A stretch of 16,671 nt of DNA from Anaerolineales bacterium (GTDB lineage Bacteria; Chloroflexota; Anaerolineae; Anaerolineales; UBA4823). The notes under the pieces are model-generated. The model searched no databases, was not told where the DNA came from, and was given only the letters and a program-made list of their open reading frames with translations. Positions 15,433 to 16,671 of the stretch are shown here, in pieces. A program made the translations under genes and the position numbers. The DNA is taken from NCBI GenBank assembly GCA_022865865.1, contig JALHTN010000340.1:1-16671 (forward strand). The letters are read 5' to 3'. Position 1 is the stretch's first letter. Each line of letters starts with the position of its first letter.

Positions 15433-16386
15433 ATGCCAAGCACACTTCTAGTTTATAACCCAGTTGCTGGTCGCTATCCCTCCCGAATGTTGACAGAGCG
15501 CGCAGCCAGGGTCCTTGAACAATATGGTTGGAAAGTGGAAATTGAGACCACAAGTGATGGCAGCCAGATACCACTGCTTGCCCAGCAAGCGGTTAATGAT
15601 AATAAGGACTCTTTAATTATCGTGGGTGGAGATGGGTCGTTAAATAAAGCGCTTCCAAGTCTTGCAGGAACTGATACTGCTTTAGGTGTTTTACCCGCCG
15701 GTACTTCAAATGTGTGGGCTCAGGAGCTGGGTTTACCTGGACTGAGTTGGACGCGCTGGATGGCCCTAGAAGAAAGTGCACACCGTCTGGCAAAAGGGGA
15801 TATGCGCTGGGTTGACATCGGGAAGTGTAATGAAAAGCATTTCCTGTTGTGGTCTGGCATTGGAATTGACGCCTTCATCGTTCACCGCATCGAGCCCAGG
15901 AGACAGTGGGAAAAGAACTTCACCCTGGTGCGCTATGGAGCCAGTGCAGTTTGGAGTGCCAGCCAATGGCAGGGGGTAAATATACGGGTACTCGCGGATG
16001 GTATGCAGGTAGAAGGAAAATATATGCTGGTCGAAGTGAGTAATATTCGTTTATATGCAGGTGGTTTAACGACGCTTTCTCCCCAGGCAAGTCTAGACGA
16101 TGGTTTGATGGAGCTGTGGTTATTTGAAGGTGATAGCCTGGAAGATGTCCTCCAGCAAGCATGGTCTCTTTTGTCCGGCAGGCATATTAATTCCGAGAGA
16201 GTAAAATTCCTTCAATTCAGCCAGATTGTATTAGAATCGGATACGCCTATTTACTTACAAATGGATGGCGAACCTGAGGTAGGTGGCATGCAGGTTGCCA
16301 TCTCTGTACTTCCCAGGCATTTAAAAGTTATGGTTCCAGAGGGTGTACCAAGCGCTTTATTCCGATCGCATCAGCAAAAAGGATAA
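15433..16386 (+). CDS. Diacylglycerol kinase family lipid kinase (YegS/BmrU type)
   Basis: Probably phosphorylates a lipid alcohol such as diacylglycerol with ATP at the cytoplasmic membrane face. The 317 residues match the family's usual 290-320. VYNPVAG at 7-13 begins the domain; the nucleotide-binding glycine motif is IVGGDGSLNKAL at 63-74 and the following LGVLPAGTSNVWA is at 84-96, with GTSN in place of the usual GTGN. The C-terminal beta domain contains the YAGGLTTLSPQASLDDGLMEL region (about 210-230), as expected. There is no signal peptide or membrane segment. GAGGA lies 11 bases before the ATG. The downstream exchanger begins 6 bases after the stop, so both are co-transcribed. Its true substrate (diacylglycerol, ceramide-like or other lipid) is not evident. 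Confidence 0.92.
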   Translation: MPSTLLVYNPVAGRYPSRMLTERAARVLEQYGWKVEIETTSDGSQIPLLAQQAVNDNKDSLIIVGGDGSLNKALPSLAGTDTALGVLPAGTSNVWAQELGLPGLSWTRWMALEESAHRLAKGDMRWVDIGKCNEKHFLLWSGIGIDAFIVHRIEPRRQWEKNFTLVRYGASAVWSASQWQGVNIRVLADGMQVEGKYMLVEVSNIRLYAGGLTTLSPQASLDDGLMELWLFEGDSLEDVLQQAWSLLSGRHINSERVKFLQFSQIVLESDTPIYLQMDGEPEVGGMQVAISVLPRHLKVMVPEGVPSALFRSHQQKG

Positions 16387-16392
16387 GGGAAA

Positions 16393-16671
16393 TTGAAACA
16401 AGTAACAGGTTATATCAGACACAAACCGCTTTCTGTGTTATTAGTAGCTCTCCCACTGGCCTATATGGCAGAGATATTTCATTGGGGACCCTTAGGGGTC
16501 TTTATTCTATCGGCTCTATCCGTGATTCCCCTTGCCGCCTACATCGGGGAGGGCACAGAGGCATTGGCAGCTTATACAAACCCAAGGGTCGGTGGATTGC
16601 TGAATGCGACCCTGGGGAATGCGGCTGAATTGATCATTACCATTTTTGCTATTCGAGCAGGCTTGTTGGAA
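16393..16671 (+). CDS. CAX-type Ca2+/H+ antiporter, partial (C-terminus off the right edge)
   Basis: Membrane cation/proton exchanger that lowers cytosolic calcium. The frame is open for 93 codons to the right edge. The first part has two hydrophobic segments (about 13-27 and 31-49) and then the CAX signature: GEGTEALA (52-59) followed by VGGLLNATLGNAAELIITIFAI (about 66-87), where the GNAxE motif holds the ion-coordinating glutamate. I set the start at TTG (16393) because AAGGA lies 9 bases upstream, inside the end of the lipid kinase gene; the first in-frame ATG lies within the first membrane segment. Whether it moves calcium or another divalent cation is inferred from the family. Confidence 0.9.
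   Translation, partial: MKQVTGYIRHKPLSVLLVALPLAYMAEIFHWGPLGVFILSALSVIPLAAYIGEGTEALAAYTNPRVGGLLNATLGNAAELIITIFAIRAGLLE

Noticed and set aside
1..16671. CRISPR array, tRNA, mobile element, phage or defence system
   Set aside because: I saw no regularly spaced repeats, no tRNA-like cloverleaf, no transposase or integrase motif and no known defence domains. Base and codon usage looked even throughout, by eye.

Overview
The window is compact bacterial housekeeping DNA with short gaps. No gap exceeds about 200 bases, and I see no IS element, phage gene, CRISPR array or tRNA. The best guess for the host is Chloroflexota, probably Anaerolineae. The grounds are the gene order rpmB / Asp23 / fatty-acid-kinase A / DegV / recG / coaD, a RecG with a long N-terminal extension, a DivIVA-like coiled-coil protein next to coaD, and the C-GCAxxG-C-C and 80-residue conserved proteins. 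This placement comes from remembered family patterns, not a database search.

Layout. Positions 1-2680, minus strand: a four-gene operon encodes a membrane protein, a winged-helix regulator, an ABC ATPase and an ABC-2 permease that is cut by the left edge. A near-consensus promoter and a palindrome, probably an operator, sit at its head. Positions 2790-3590, plus strand: a classical short-chain dehydrogenase. Positions 3621-5793, minus strand: a probable four-gene unit (80-residue conserved protein, C-GCAxxG-C-C redox protein, SAM methyltransferase, cyclophilin) behind a good promoter. Positions 5873-7432, minus strand: a cysteine-rich 4Fe-4S protein, preceded by a DivIVA-like gene with its own promoter and terminator.

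Positions 7481-13671, minus strand, are the core block, transcribed as Asp23-like protein, FakA, DegV/FakB, recG, coaD. The order resembles the rpmB-yloU-yloV-...-recG neighbourhood of Firmicutes. FakA and DegV together would phosphorylate bound fatty acids. A previously unlisted 28-codon reading frame with a strong ribosome binding site overlaps the degV start by ATGA and may couple its translation. rpmB (zinc-type bL28) is divergent on the plus strand, with its own promoter, a leader hairpin and a strong terminator. The divergent interval holds a palindrome whose right arm is the rpmB -35 box.

Positions 14223-15278, minus strand, encode a membrane-anchored Ser/Thr kinase of non-RD type. Divergent from it, on the plus strand, are a diacylglycerol-kinase-family lipid kinase and the start of a CAX-type cation/proton exchanger, which has a TTG start and is cut by the right edge. 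Nothing here clearly amounts to a new system. The most useful leads are small: the coupled mini-ORF, two palindromic operators, the Cys-rich Fe-S protein, the non-RD kinase and the RecG extension.
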